In this document: positions 33,717 to 42,865 of the stretch, one piece after another
Numbering within the stretch: the stretch's first letter is position 1
Layout: every line of letters starts with the position of its first letter
Origin: Cohnella terricola
GTDB lineage: Bacteria > Bacillota > Bacilli > Paenibacillales > Paenibacillaceae
NCBI RefSeq assembly: GCF_007786475.1
Contig: NZ_VNJJ01000017.1
Span: 1 to 64,000 of the forward strand
Direction of reading: 5' to 3'
Length of the DNA: 64,000 bases
Translations under genes and position numbers: made by a program
The notes under the pieces: generated by a model
What the model was told of the DNA's origin: nothing
Database searches by the model: none
What the model saw: only the letters and a program-made list of their open reading frames with translations

Positions 33717-34181
33717 GTGAATAATTTAACCTGGATTAGTTCAATTCAACACCTCGATTCATTTATTTCAGTAGCAAAAGATTCTTCAAAATTAAGAACA
33801 ACTAAGTTGCCTAAAGTTAGAGCACTTTTTTCATTCGTGCCCATTGTGTACTTTTCAAGAGGCATATTAAATGTTGAAGAAAGAAGTATTCTCTATAATG
33901 CAAATAAGCCTCAAAACGGTTTTTTTAAAGGCTACTATAACTTACAGAACGATCTACATTTTGAAATCGATTTTAATGAGATAACATCAATTGAACGCTA
34001 TAAACATCCAAACTCTATTAACGATTACTTTAATACTAATTGGATAAGAATTAAAACGTCAAAAGAAATTCTTAATGGCGATTTCTTAGTAGCACAACAT
34101 GGAACAGGACCAACAATGAAACAAGTTAATGAGGGATCAGATAGAATTTACAAAGAAATTTTGAGTCGAGTTAATCGATGA
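33717..34181 (+). CDS. Hypothetical protein (block B cassette)
   Basis: A 154-residue protein from GTG 33717, AGGAG upstream. The middle VPIVYFSRGILNVEERSILY and DLHFEIDFNEITSIERYKHP, followed by IRIKTS and a C-terminal helix, is compatible with a PH-like or small beta domain. No family is assigned. Its two bounding boxes match (GTTAGGTGAA), so the cassette ends are intact. Confidence 0.55.
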   Translation: MNNLTWISSIQHLDSFISVAKDSSKLRTTKLPKVRALFSFVPIVYFSRGILNVEERSILYNANKPQNGFFKGYYNLQNDLHFEIDFNEITSIERYKHPNSINDYFNTNWIRIKTSKEILNGDFLVAQHGTGPTMKQVNEGSDRIYKEILSRVNR

Positions 34182-34194
34182 AAATTGGTATTTC

Positions 34195-34307
34195 ACCTAA
34201 CACAATGCTCATGCTTCGGGCTATTTGGCCCTCGGTCCGGCAGGAGTCAGATGTGATTTCTAAGAAGTAATTGGCAGTAGCAGAGAAGCGGAATCAGCCG
34301 AACACAT
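34195..34307 (+). repeat. attC-like site 29 (left part only)
   Basis: Left box ACCTAAC and the variable part up to AGCCGAACACAT. The right arm and right box are missing; the next gene starts 20 bases on. Confidence 0.72.
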
Positions 34308-34328
34308 AGGGGAGCGAGAGTAGATCCA

Positions 34329-34763
34329 ATGAAGATGGGAAAAACTATTAATCTACTTCTATTAGTAATTGTATTTTGTTTAAGTGGATGTAATAAAAGC
34401 CCCGATTATTTAATTGAGGAAGTAAACATTCAAGAAATAAATAAAGACGCTCAAACTTTTGTAAAGAATATCCAGGATAGTACAGGACTTTTCTTATTTT
34501 CGCCAGTTAATAAAGATCAATATTTGATTGTGAAATATTCAAGTGTCCTGCAGGGAGAAGAAGCAAAATTTCTAAATTCTATCTCGTCTGAGATAGCTGA
34601 TCGTAAACTGATTATTAATATTGAAGAGCTGGGGACTAACAATTACGATGATAATAGATTACGGGGAATTAGAATATTTAAAATCGGGAGAATTAAAGAA
34701 TTCGATAAAATACAGATTTTTAAAAATGGGGAAGAAAGAAAAATTGATTCAGTGGGTGGATAA
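34329..34763 (+). CDS. Small lipoprotein (block B)
   Basis: A 144-residue protein from ATG 34329, GGGAGCGAGAG upstream. The signal peptide ends in the lipobox LSGC, predicting a membrane-anchored lipoprotein. The mature part (YLIEEVNIQEINKDAQTF, FLNSISSEIADRKLIINIEE) has a helix-strand pattern without a recognised family. Confidence 0.62.
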   Translation: MKMGKTINLLLLVIVFCLSGCNKSPDYLIEEVNIQEINKDAQTFVKNIQDSTGLFLFSPVNKDQYLIVKYSSVLQGEEAKFLNSISSEIADRKLIINIEELGTNNYDDNRLRGIRIFKIGRIKEFDKIQIFKNGEERKIDSVGG

Positions 34764-34780
34764 TGAGGGTCCTGAATTTC

Positions 34781-34859
34781 TGATGTCACCATACTCACGC
34801 TTTGGCAGACAAGCTGCTTCGGCGCGAAGTTAGAAAGAGACTTCGAAGAGGCATATATA
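34781..34859 (+). repeat. attC-like site 30 (left remnant)
   Basis: Starts TGATGTCACCATACTCACGC and keeps the left half of the variable part; the right part is lost. It separates the lipoprotein and methyltransferase genes. Confidence 0.62.
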
Positions 34860-34904
34860 GGTTTGGTTTGAAACTACTAAAACATATCTGGAGTAGGTGC
34901 CTTC

Positions 34905-35714
34905 ATGGAAAAGAAGTCTGTAAATAGATCAAGTATTATTGGCGCTTGCGAAGTTGGCATCGCTATTTCAGAAGACGTGGATAAGAATGTTATTCATAAG
35001 ACAAACAGCTTCTATTGGGATACAAAAGGCAATGACTTCTTAAGAGCAATCGTACTTCCTTATTATGGAGCGTTTGTCTCAGAAGAAAAATACAAGCTCT
35101 TTGGTGATATTTCAGGGAAAAAGTTATTGGAGATAGGCTGTGGCAACGGTCAATCCTTGCAATATCAAGCGGAGCGCAACGCATCTGAACTATGGGCTAT
35201 TGATATTTCAGAAAAACAAATCGAAAAGGCAGCGCAGCATTTGGAGTCATCCGGTGTTTCGGCAAAGTTGATCTGTTCACCCATGGAAGAAGAATGCGGC
35301 ATACCGGAGGATTACTTTGACTATGTTTATTCGATTTATGCCATCGGTTGGACAACCAATCTTGAGGGTACTTTTTGCCGGATCGCTTCTTACCTTAAAA
35401 AAGACGGTGTATTTATCTTCAGTTGGTCTCATCCTATACACAGATGTGTTACTGAAGATAATGGTAGGTTTGTTTTTAAGAAGAGTTATTTCGATGAAGC
35501 TTGGTATCCGGTAGCTGTTGAAGGTGAACTATTATTAGCGGACCGTAAGCTATCAACCTATGTGAACGCATTGGCGAAAGCGGGATTTGTAGTAGAGCAA
35601 ATGATTGAGCAGACTGATGATGAGATTATTCAATCGAGTGAAGATGATGGTGATATGGCAAAGAGAGCAAAGATGTTTCCTGTAACTTTCGTGATTAAGG
35701 CAAGAAAACTATAA
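34905..35714 (+). CDS. Class I SAM-dependent methyltransferase
   Basis: A 269-residue protein from ATG 34905, GGAGTAGGTG upstream. LLEIGCGNGQSLQYQAER is motif I, ELWAIDISEKQIEKAAQHL is motif II, DYFDYVYSIYAIGWTTN motif III and LKKDGVFIFSWSHP motif IV. It transfers a methyl group from S-adenosylmethionine to an unidentified substrate. The C-terminal part (LAKAGFVVEQMIEQTDDE) is typical of small-molecule methyltransferases. Confidence 0.82.
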   Translation: MEKKSVNRSSIIGACEVGIAISEDVDKNVIHKTNSFYWDTKGNDFLRAIVLPYYGAFVSEEKYKLFGDISGKKLLEIGCGNGQSLQYQAERNASELWAIDISEKQIEKAAQHLESSGVSAKLICSPMEEECGIPEDYFDYVYSIYAIGWTTNLEGTFCRIASYLKKDGVFIFSWSHPIHRCVTEDNGRFVFKKSYFDEAWYPVAVEGELLLADRKLSTYVNALAKAGFVVEQMIEQTDDEIIQSSEDDGDMAKRAKMFPVTFVIKARKL

Positions 35715-35767
35715 ATCTGATGTCAAAGCGCAATTTAGATAAAGATCTTTAGATGAATCGAGGAAGG

Positions 35768-35942
35768 CATTAACACCATATTCACGCATCGGGGCGTTGC
35801 CCCTCGGTCCGGACAGAAGTTGGAGAAGATTCGAATAAAGCGAACTCAGATACAGGGAAGCGGAAACGGCCGGACGCATCGATCTTCCTAAGATATAAGT
35901 TGTCTTAAGAAGAACGACGTCGTGAATACAAGAACGTTAGAT
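35768..35942 (+). repeat. attC-like site 31 (175 bp)
   Basis: Left box reads CATTAAC. Right box GTTAGAT (35936-35942). Variable part contains GATCTTCCTAAGATATAAG with complement CTTAAGAAG. Confidence 0.78.
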
Positions 35943-35975
35943 GAAATTACCGAAAAAACAGAAAGGAATAAAAAC

Positions 35976-36506
35976 ATGGGAAACGCAATATCACTACCTA
36001 ACGAATTAGAACATTTAGTTGACTCCTTACATATGTCTAATGGATTAACTTCAGTTTTTATTGAGGTTTTAGCTATTAGTGGATCCATATTAGCTAAAAC
36101 AAATAGAGAAAAAGAACTAATTATCTGGTTAGCACAACGTGATCAAGCAATAGTAGGAATAGGTACTGTAGGTTTTGACATAGATGAAATGCCCTGGACA
36201 ATTGGTTACTTTGAAAAAGAAAAGGAGTTTATCTTACGAGTTATTAATAGTGCAATGGATGGTTTAGGATGGGAGAGATTAAGTTATGAACCGCGCAAAG
36301 ATTGGGTTATTAAAAGCTTAGATAAATTTCGACTAATGATTTGTACTTTTGATAAAGAAAATGTAAATTTAAATAATTATTTAGAATGGTCTGAAATTGA
36401 AGAAGATGATGAGTGGCCAACAATCCCAATAGGATACCCCAAATGTGAGAAACATGATCTTTACTTGTCATGTCATGGCTGTATTCTCTGTAATAATGGA
36501 AGCTAG
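35976..36506 (+). CDS. Hypothetical protein with a C-terminal Cys cluster
   Basis: A 176-residue protein from ATG 35976, AAAGGA upstream. No enzyme motif is seen. The last 25 residues have CEKHDLYLSCHGCILC, a Cys/His set likely to bind zinc. The N-terminal part is acidic with VFIEVLAISGSILAK. The cassette ends in a partial repeat (site 32). Confidence 0.55.
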   Translation: MGNAISLPNELEHLVDSLHMSNGLTSVFIEVLAISGSILAKTNREKELIIWLAQRDQAIVGIGTVGFDIDEMPWTIGYFEKEKEFILRVINSAMDGLGWERLSYEPRKDWVIKSLDKFRLMICTFDKENVNLNNYLEWSEIEEDDEWPTIPIGYPKCEKHDLYLSCHGCILCNNGS

Positions 36507-36540
36507 ATAAAGCTGGACCAAGAAGTTTTTAGAACATCGG

Positions 36541-36575
36541 AGTCTCTCGGCTTCGTGAATACAAGAACGTTAGCA
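36541..36575 (+). repeat. attC-like site 32 (right remnant)
   Basis: Only CTCTCGGCTTCGTGAATACAAGAAC and right box GTTAGCA remain. The 18 bases ending at 36541 (AGTTTTTAGAACATCGGA) recur at 41326-41343. Confidence 0.66.
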
Positions 36576-36623
36576 GAAACTTCTGCAGTGCATGTTCAAA
36601 TCCAAAATTGGGGTTGAATTTAT

Positions 36624-37526
36624 ATGTTTCTTATTTTTTGTTCAGATCCGATGAATAAAAATGTAGTAGATTCGGATTATCAATTGGAATATACCATTGC
36701 TAAATCTCTTGGGTTTACTGTGAAGTTGATCAGCCTTGAGGAGTTATTGGAAGGCAACATTGACGGAGCACTTAGTAAAATTAGTGCTGTTGAACATCCT
36801 GAATCAGCCCTATATAGGGGCTGGATGATGAAGCCTAAGATCTATGAAAACTTTTATACCGGATTGCATAAAAAGAATATCATTCTCATTAACAATCCTG
36901 ATGCGTATAGGAATGGTCATTGGCTGCCCCATTCTTATGACAAAATTAAAGACTTTACCCCTTATAGCAATTGGATTCAAATTGAAAATATTAAGAATGA
37001 TTTCGATCAGATCTTAAAGAATCTATCTGAATTTGGGCAAAAGCCGATAATCATAAAGGACTATGTAAAGTCTAGAAAACACGAATGGAACGAATCATTT
37101 TTCATACCTGATGCTTCGGATAGTCAACATGCAACCAAAGTAATCAAGAGTTTCATCGATCGACAAGGCGAAGACATTAATGAAGGTATAGTATTTAGGG
37201 AATTCGTGAATCTCGAACGAATAACTGTGCATACAAAGAGCCAGATGCCACTCTCAAAGGAATATAGGTTATTTTATCTCGAGAATCGTTTTCTTTTTCA
37301 GTTCGATTATTGGGAAGAAATCCAATATGATGAAGACAAACCTGATTTGACGATCTTCAATCGTCTTGCCCAACAGATTAGTAGCAACTTTTTTACGATG
37401 GACATAGGCAAGACAGTTTATGGAGATTGGATAGTTATTGAAATCGGGGATGGGCAAGTATCTGGTTTGCCAATTGATTCAGATATTCTGGGATTTTATA
37501 AAGCCATTAAAGAGCGTATGGGTTGA
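36624..37526 (+). CDS. ATP-grasp domain protein, R2K-like (larger relative)
   Basis: A 300-residue protein from ATG 36624. KPIIIKDYVKSRKHEWNESFF carries the ATP-contacting Lys, DINEGIVFREFVNLERI the Glu, SKEYRLFYLENRFLFQFDYW the Arg, and TVYGDWIVIEIGDGQVSG the metal-binding residues. The N-terminal half (YQLEYTIAKSLGFTVKLISLEEL) is the pre-ATP-grasp domain. These enzymes join a carboxylate to an amine; the substrate is unknown. It lies alone between partial sites 32 and 33. Confidence 0.7.
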   Translation: MFLIFCSDPMNKNVVDSDYQLEYTIAKSLGFTVKLISLEELLEGNIDGALSKISAVEHPESALYRGWMMKPKIYENFYTGLHKKNIILINNPDAYRNGHWLPHSYDKIKDFTPYSNWIQIENIKNDFDQILKNLSEFGQKPIIIKDYVKSRKHEWNESFFIPDASDSQHATKVIKSFIDRQGEDINEGIVFREFVNLERITVHTKSQMPLSKEYRLFYLENRFLFQFDYWEEIQYDEDKPDLTIFNRLAQQISSNFFTMDIGKTVYGDWIVIEIGDGQVSGLPIDSDILGFYKAIKERMG

Positions 37527-37547
37527 ATCGGAGAGGGCAGTAGCATC

Positions 37548-37564
37548 AGCTAACACCATGTTCT
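37548..37564 (+). repeat. attC-like site 33 (left box only)
   Basis: AGCTAACACCATGTTC, then directly the ribosome site of the next gene; all the rest of the site is deleted. Confidence 0.6.
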
Positions 37565-37580
37565 AAGAAAGGACTATAAT

Positions 37581-38168
37581 ATGGCTACAATTGCCCTAGT
37601 AAGGCACGGGACAACTGATTGGAACAAAGAAGGCAGGGCCCAGGGGAGTTCAGATATTTCTCTAGATCAAGAAGGAATTCACCAAGCATTGCTTTTGGCC
37701 CATAGGATAAGTTCTGAAGATTGGGGCCATATATATTCAAGTAGTTTAGCAAGAGCACATCAAACAGCAATTATTTTAGGCAATGCAATTGGACTTGATA
37801 TCAAATTTGATAATCGCCTTAAAGAAAGGCGAGGAGGTCAAATTGAAGGAACCACTGAAAATGAAAGAATAAATAAATGGGGGGAAAATTGGAGGAATTT
37901 AGATCTTGGTATTGAACCCATTGAGGATGTTCAAAAAAGGGGAATTAACTTCTTAGAAGAGATAAACTTAAAACATAAAGGTGAAAAAATTCTTGTGGTT
38001 TCTCACGGTGCTTTGATTCAATATAGTTTTAATAAATTATTACCACATATCCCAATAAAACACTTAGGTAATACATCAATTACTATCATAGAAAAGATTG
38101 ATAACCAATGGTCAACCGAATTATATAATTGCACGAAACATCTTTTGAGTACATTCAAAGAAGACTGA
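37581..38168 (+). CDS. Histidine-phosphatase family protein (phosphoglycerate-mutase-like)
   Basis: A 195-residue protein from ATG 37581, AGAAAGGA upstream. LVRHGTTDWN holds the phospho-acceptor His (about residue 8) and Arg, SSLARAHQTAIIL the second Arg and LVVSHGALIQY the C-terminal catalytic His (about 139). Such proteins are cofactor-dependent mutases or small-molecule phosphatases. The short length fits a phosphatase. Confidence 0.82.
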   Translation: MATIALVRHGTTDWNKEGRAQGSSDISLDQEGIHQALLLAHRISSEDWGHIYSSSLARAHQTAIILGNAIGLDIKFDNRLKERRGGQIEGTTENERINKWGENWRNLDLGIEPIEDVQKRGINFLEEINLKHKGEKILVVSHGALIQYSFNKLLPHIPIKHLGNTSITIIEKIDNQWSTELYNCTKHLLSTFKED

Positions 38169-38174
38169 TCCTTC

Positions 38175-38359
38175 TGATAAACCATATTCACGCTTTGGGG
38201 CACTTGCCCCTCGATCCGGCAGAAGTATGAAGAGGATTCGATGATGAATTTTCAAAGCAAGAAAGCAGATCAGTCGGACACATCCGCACCACCTAACCGC
38301 ATCGTTGCCGCCCTTCCGGCTTAAGGTGGTGAGACGCCGTGAACACAAGAACGTTAGAT
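38175..38359 (+). repeat. attC-like site 34 (185 bp)
   Basis: Left box drifted (TGATAAA), CCATATTCACGC, GGGGCACTTGCCCC hairpin, CGCCGTGAACAC, right box GTTAGAT. Confidence 0.78.
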
Positions 38360-38388
38360 GAAATACATGCACGAGCGGAGAGGATCTT

Positions 38389-38820
38389 ATGGTTTTTCGA
38401 TTGCTGACATTAGCTTTAGTTTTTATTTCTCTTATTTCAGCTTGTAGTTCAAAGCCGTATAACTATGATACAGCTATTAATAACGGGAACATTGTAAATT
38501 TACATGGAAACATAAAGAATGGTGAACGACTCGAAGTATTTTATCAAAACTATAAATCAAAAACTAAAGACAAAATAAGAATCACGCAGTTCACAATTGA
38601 GGGAGATCCAATTATTTATGATTTTGATTTTGATGGGATAGATATTAAATTAAGGTATGATAACTCGAAAGATAAGCATGGAACATCGAATATCAGATCT
38701 ACTGCCTGTAAAGAACTTATAAAAACAGCAACCAAGGCTGGAAATGATTACACATTAAAAGGATGTTACGGTAAGGATATAGATTTAGGAAATGATTTCA
38801 GGTTCGAAGTGAGCACTTAA
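38389..38820 (+). CDS. DUF4362-like lipoprotein
   Basis: A 143-residue protein from ATG 38389, GGAGAGG upstream. Lipobox LISAC follows a signal peptide. NGNIVNLHGNIKNGERLEVF, KIRITQFTIEGDPIIYDFDF and RSTACKELIKT match the DUF4362 family of Firmicute lipoproteins of unknown role. The next gene follows without a repeat. Confidence 0.7.
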   Translation: MVFRLLTLALVFISLISACSSKPYNYDTAINNGNIVNLHGNIKNGERLEVFYQNYKSKTKDKIRITQFTIEGDPIIYDFDFDGIDIKLRYDNSKDKHGTSNIRSTACKELIKTATKAGNDYTLKGCYGKDIDLGNDFRFEVST

Positions 38821-38885
38821 TGATTTTGAGGGTAGCCCAAGATGGAAGAAAATTAATATACTCTGGCGTAAGGAGAGAAGCACAT

Positions 38886-39941
38886 ATGAGCAGAAAGAAA
38901 AAAACCTTACCGAAAAATTTTGATGAACTCGTTAAAGCAGGCGACATAACAGTATTAAAAGAGGTATTCACCCAAAGCGAATTGAATGCCCGTGGCGGTT
39001 ACAGTAAATCACCAGCCTTGAGCTTTTTCAAAATACCGAATGAATTGATTCGCTGGCTCGTAGTACAGGGGGCGGATATAAATGCTAGAGACAATTACGG
39101 AAGAACGCCTTTGCACGAACATGCAATAAGTTGGTGCGGTAATACTGAATTGCTGCTTGAATTAGGTGCAGATATAGAAGCCATTGATTATCAAAACGAG
39201 ACACCTTTATTTGCCGCCGCAGGTTCGTTTAAATCAAATGCGGTTCACACGTTGGTTACTAAAGGTGCAAATATCAGCGCAGAAAATAAGATGAAACAGA
39301 CTCCATTAGAAAAAGCTTTGGCACGGTGCAAAAACGCGGATATTGTTAATATCGCGGAAATTGCCGATATTTTGCTTAACGCTGGAACAGCAGTAACGCC
39401 GGAAATGAAAGACTCTATTAGGCGAATTGGAAACGATTTTGAATTTCATAGAGATGGCTTTAATAAAGAATATTTGAATCAAACCGATGAGGCACTTTTA
39501 CGTCTATATGAGCTATTTGATGTTCCCCCAGTAGAAAAGCGAAAGACGCACGACGGCGCTTCTTCAATAACAGTATCAACAAAGGGGTGGCAGGCGCAAC
39601 ATAATGAACTCTGGAGTTTACTTATTCCTTCAAAGGGACATGCGAAAACCGTACAAGGTGAGGTTATCCGTATTACTGGTAAAGTGTCATACGAAATTTT
39701 AGATAATGGCGGTATCAACTGGGATAATCAATATCGTAAAATGCTCAATAGTTTAATACATTACTTTGGCTTAGGTACACCATTAAATCCCGATGCACTT
39801 CAGGAGGCAGTAACATTGGCGAAAGAACTTCACATTATAAATGGTAGTGCTGAGCCTGCGAGACTGTGCGAACTGGCTGTGCATTGGGTACTCAGCAATC
39901 CGAATCCTATTACTCTGGAAAAGCCTGACTATAGGCGATAA
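38886..39941 (+). CDS. Ankyrin-repeat protein
   Basis: A 351-residue protein from ATG 38886 (AAGGAGAG upstream). Ankyrin units are seen at residues about 54-160: LIRWLVVQGADINARDNYGRTPLHEH, TELLLELGADIEAIDYQNETPLFAAA, VHTLVTKGANISAENKMKQTPLEKA and a weaker fourth. The C-terminal half has a beta-rich domain (SSITVSTKGWQAQHNELWSLLIP) not recognised. Ankyrin proteins bind partner proteins; some are immunity proteins. No repeat separates it from its two neighbours. Confidence 0.75.
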   Translation: MSRKKKTLPKNFDELVKAGDITVLKEVFTQSELNARGGYSKSPALSFFKIPNELIRWLVVQGADINARDNYGRTPLHEHAISWCGNTELLLELGADIEAIDYQNETPLFAAAGSFKSNAVHTLVTKGANISAENKMKQTPLEKALARCKNADIVNIAEIADILLNAGTAVTPEMKDSIRRIGNDFEFHRDGFNKEYLNQTDEALLRLYELFDVPPVEKRKTHDGASSITVSTKGWQAQHNELWSLLIPSKGHAKTVQGEVIRITGKVSYEILDNGGINWDNQYRKMLNSLIHYFGLGTPLNPDALQEAVTLAKELHIINGSAEPARLCELAVHWVLSNPNPITLEKPDYRR

Positions 39942-39972
39942 CTAATGTTCGAGCGAGAAAGGAAAAACAAAA

Positions 39973-40467
39973 TTGATTACTCTAAGACTTACTAAAGAAT
40001 TATTGAAAGACATGAAAACAACTCCAATTGAAAAAATGAGCTTGCCTCCGTTGTTAAGCTGGCATGTAAATATCTATAACTTAAACAAGCGTAAACACAT
40101 CGTCTTTGTGAATGATCTTACAAGATTAGCAATAATCATTGATGGAATAAGAACAGGACAGTTAGAGCGATTGAAAGAGAAATTCTTGTTAACTCTCCGG
40201 GAATACCTACTGCGAGAGGGAGTTGAAGAGAATTTGATCAATACATATTTAGAGTATGGTAACGAAGTAGTTATTTCAAAGTCAAACAATAGAAGTGTAC
40301 TAGGAACGATGAAGGAAGTTACATTTTTCATAGAAGATGATTTTAACGACAACACTGAAAGATTGAAATGGCTGAATAGATTAATTCATAAACCAATAGA
40401 TTACAAGAAACCAATAAAGCTCTTTGAAGAATCAATCAAAGAGCATAAAAACTATCTTGCAGAATGA
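39973..40467 (+). CDS. DUF6933-like protein
   Basis: About 164 residues from TTG 39973 with GAAAGGA upstream. LPPLLSWHVNIYNLNKRKHIVFVNDLTRLAIIIDGI is characteristic of a small family (DUF6933) of unknown function. It is followed in this locus by a complete site 35. The three genes 38389-40467 may be one multi-gene cassette, or intervening sites were lost. Confidence 0.62.
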   Translation: MITLRLTKELLKDMKTTPIEKMSLPPLLSWHVNIYNLNKRKHIVFVNDLTRLAIIIDGIRTGQLERLKEKFLLTLREYLLREGVEENLINTYLEYGNEVVISKSNNRSVLGTMKEVTFFIEDDFNDNTERLKWLNRLIHKPIDYKKPIKLFEESIKEHKNYLAE

Positions 40468-40494
40468 ATGTAAACACAGACGGGCACTGGCGTC

Positions 40495-40652
40495 GCCTAA
40501 CACGATATTCATGCATCGAGGCATTCACCTTTCGGTCCGATTGGAAGTAAAGACGAATTCAAATCAGCGCGAACTCAGATACAGGGAAGCAGAAGCAGTC
40601 GAACACATCCAACCCCCAAACCGCATAGCTGCCGTCCTTCGGGCCGTTAAAT
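40495..40652 (+). repeat. attC-like site 35 (right arm lost)
   Basis: Left box GCCTAAC and body present. CTTCGGGC is joined directly to right box GTTAAAT without the CGTGAATAC arm, so it is probably inactive. No matching start box to its left box is found upstream. Confidence 0.68.
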
Positions 40653-40758
40653 GAAACCACCTTAGCGAAATAGAGATCTATATCCTAAAAATGGATTTTG
40701 TTGTAGAATAATAGAGAATTTAATAAGTCCTAAAGCATAGGGCATTTCAGGTGAATAT

Positions 40759-40929
40759 ATGAAAAAGTTATTTGTGATTCTCATTGCTCTGGCAGTATTA
40801 GTTGGGACTACATCTTCTGCATATGCTCATTCAGGGCGGACTGATAAAAATGGTGGACATAATTGCTCGGCAAAATCTAAACAAAAAGGACTTTGTACAG
40901 GATATCATTATCACAATAAGAAGAAATAA
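40759..40929 (+). CDS. Small secreted YHYH-type protein
   Basis: A 56-residue protein from ATG 40759 with CAGGTG upstream. It has a signal peptide (MKKLFVILIALAVLVGTTSS, cleavage near AYA) and a mature part with HSGRTDKNGGHNC and LCTGYHYHN. This matches small Firmicute proteins with a C-terminal YHYH motif, probably metal-binding. Two Cys may form a disulfide. Function unknown. Confidence 0.7.
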   Translation: MKKLFVILIALAVLVGTTSSAYAHSGRTDKNGGHNCSAKSKQKGLCTGYHYHNKKK

Positions 40930-40951
40930 TAAAATAAAAAAGTATCATCTT

Positions 40952-40983
40952 AAACCCAGCTTAAGTAATCAAAAGCTGGGTTG
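40952..40983. other. Hairpin after the YHYH gene
   Basis: AACCCAGCTT pairs with AAGCTGGGTT around a twelve-base loop. No T-run follows, so termination on the forward strand is only possible. Confidence 0.5.
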
Positions 40984-41025
40984 ATCTCTATGAGGACGAA
41001 GAACAGCATGAAGGGCGGAAATTAT

Positions 41026-41334
41026 TTGATTACTGTTACGACTCACATTGAGATCTCTGCACCTATTCAGATTTGTTTTGATTTAGCAAGAGATATTGAA
41101 ATACATACAAAAACAGTCTGGAAACACACAAAAGAAAAAGCAATTATGGGGATTACATCGGGACCTATCGGATCAGGTCAAACCGTAACATTTGAAGCCA
41201 CTCATTTTTTAGTAAGGCAAAGACTGACCTCAAAAATTACAGAATATCATGAACCCTATTTATTCGTTGATGAAATGGAAAAAGGAGCTTTTAAGAGCCT
41301 TAAGCATGTACACGAATTTAAACAAAGTTTTTAG
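41026..41334 (+). pseudogene. Truncated SRPBCC/START-like protein
   Basis: TTG 41026 follows GAAGGGCGG. The protein reads LITVTTHIEISAPIQICFDL and VTFEATHFLVRQRLTSKI, the N-terminal two thirds of an SRPBCC cyclase/dehydrase fold (about 150 residues in full). It ends after HVHEFKQSF where the family continues. The break lies exactly at the 18-base sequence AGTTTTTAGAACATCGGA shared with 36524-36541. Probably inactive. Confidence 0.62.
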
Positions 41335-41428
41335 AACATCGGAATTATCAATTAAAGATACTTGCTGAAGAACGAGTGTAGGCATCTCAAGGATCCGCCA
41401 GAGGCATTTCGGAGAAGGGGGAATAACA

Positions 41429-41902
41429 ATGAAAAAATATATTGAATTTTCTTTTTATTTACCGTTTTTTGATTTGATAGATGATACAGATGAAACTTCT
41501 AGTCTAGAAGAATTAATGAGACAATTTGATTTAAGTCTTAATATAGAGGGGTTAGATAATCAATATTTATCATATGGAGATGGGGCTTTTAGAGCAGGAA
41601 AGGGCGATATTTTTGTATTTTTTAAGAAAGACGATAAGGAAAGTTTTATATTAATAGATTTGTTTAACGACTTTACCGATCAACATAACATGGTGAAATT
41701 AGGAGTACGCTGTGAAGTTAATAAAGATAAACAAATAAGGAATATACTATCAAGTATACACTCAAGGGCGGAAATTAAAAGCAGCCTAAAAGAGAGCGAT
41801 GATGATTTACTGAAGTTTGAGATATGTAACGTAGATTATCCAAAAGAGATTCGTTATGGGAATCAAAAATACATAATAAACATTTATTATAACGCTATCT
41901 AG
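41429..41902 (+). CDS. Hypothetical protein (block B)
   Basis: A 157-residue acidic protein from ATG 41429, AAGGGGGAA upstream. FSFYLPFFDLIDDTDETSS and GKGDIFVFFKKDDKESFIL suggest a beta sandwich. No family recognised. It lacks a clear complete repeat on either side. Confidence 0.55.
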   Translation: MKKYIEFSFYLPFFDLIDDTDETSSLEELMRQFDLSLNIEGLDNQYLSYGDGAFRAGKGDIFVFFKKDDKESFILIDLFNDFTDQHNMVKLGVRCEVNKDKQIRNILSSIHSRAEIKSSLKESDDDLLKFEICNVDYPKEIRYGNQKYIINIYYNAI

Positions 41903-41935
41903 ACATTATGAGAGTAGTTCAAAGTCAGATACTTT

Positions 41936-41983
41936 TTATAACACCATATTCAAGCATCGAATCATCACGACTTTTTTTGAAGT
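41936..41983 (+). repeat. attC-like site 36 (left remnant)
   Basis: TTATAACACCATATTCAAGCATCGAATC, then unrelated sequence; right part absent. Confidence 0.6.
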
Positions 41984-42094
41984 AGTAAGCCAGTAAATCA
42001 TACATATCAACGTCCTGTGGCTGCCCAAAAAACAGAACATACGTTTTTGTGTGTGGTAATATGAAATTATTACTATTTTAAGGAGATGACTAGG

Positions 42095-42568
42095 ATGTCA
42101 AATGAGCCATTAAAGGTAATAGAAGCATACACATATTTTTGGGCGGATTATGAATTCAATGATTTAACCTGGAACCAATCATATGCCGAAGGAAAAGCGA
42201 CTATTGCAGAAATTATTGGTCATCTTATGAATTGGGATCACTACTTAATATCTAACGTCGTTCGTGCTGTGAAAGCAGGGAAAGGAATAGAATTCCCTGA
42301 TTTTGATTCACATAATAAGCTCGGATATGAATACGTAAAGAATAAAACGAAAAACCAGATAGTAAATGAGTTTAAAGAAACCAGGATTCAATTGCATAGT
42401 TTATTAATTGAAAACCTAGAAATAGTGAATAGGCACACAACAGCCAACGGAGTGAGTAACTGCCCGAATACAGGAACCCCATATAGTTTACTTTATATCA
42501 TCCAAGAATTTATAGAACATGATGAACATCATAAAAAACAAATAGAATCTGTGAATACAAACGAATAA
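42095..42568 (+). CDS. DinB-like protein (block B)
   Basis: A 157-residue protein. ATG 42095 is preferred because AAGGAG lies ten bases upstream; the in-frame ATG at 42086 touches it. ATIAEIIGHLMNWDHYLISNV and IIQEFIEHDEHHKKQIESV give the His pairs of the DinB four-helix bundle. Function unknown. Confidence 0.66.
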   Translation: MSNEPLKVIEAYTYFWADYEFNDLTWNQSYAEGKATIAEIIGHLMNWDHYLISNVVRAVKAGKGIEFPDFDSHNKLGYEYVKNKTKNQIVNEFKETRIQLHSLLIENLEIVNRHTTANGVSNCPNTGTPYSLLYIIQEFIEHDEHHKKQIESVNTNE

Positions 42569-42604
42569 GGAATTGAAAGACTCTTTTGGGCCGACCACGA
42601 AACC

Positions 42605-42865
42605 CGAAACAAGATCAAAATCGTGAAATGGACTAACGTGTTTTATTGCGTATTATAATAAAATAAGGATATAATACGCCCGAGCAAAGATCGAAGAAGG
42701 AATCCTTGAATTGGATTCAAGTAAAGGGATTAGTCATTCTGAAGCGATGGAGAAAATCAGGTCATGGATGAATTAGTTTGGTCACCAAGATCACTTAAGG
42801 ATTTTGATGAGATTGTAACATTTTTACATCAATCTAGAAGACTAATCAAACAAGAATTTAGATGA
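42605..42865 (+). pseudogene. Decayed second copy of the ParE-type toxin-antitoxin cassette
   Basis: AAATGGACTAACGTGTTT, the TATTATAATAA stretch, the antitoxin end GISHSEAMEKIRSWMN and the toxin start MDELVWSPRSLKDF are almost identical to 14920-15210. The antitoxin start and the toxin middle are deleted; the last toxin residues (EIVTFLHQSRRLIKQEFR) and the flank up to 42925 remain. Neither product can be made. Confidence 0.75.
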
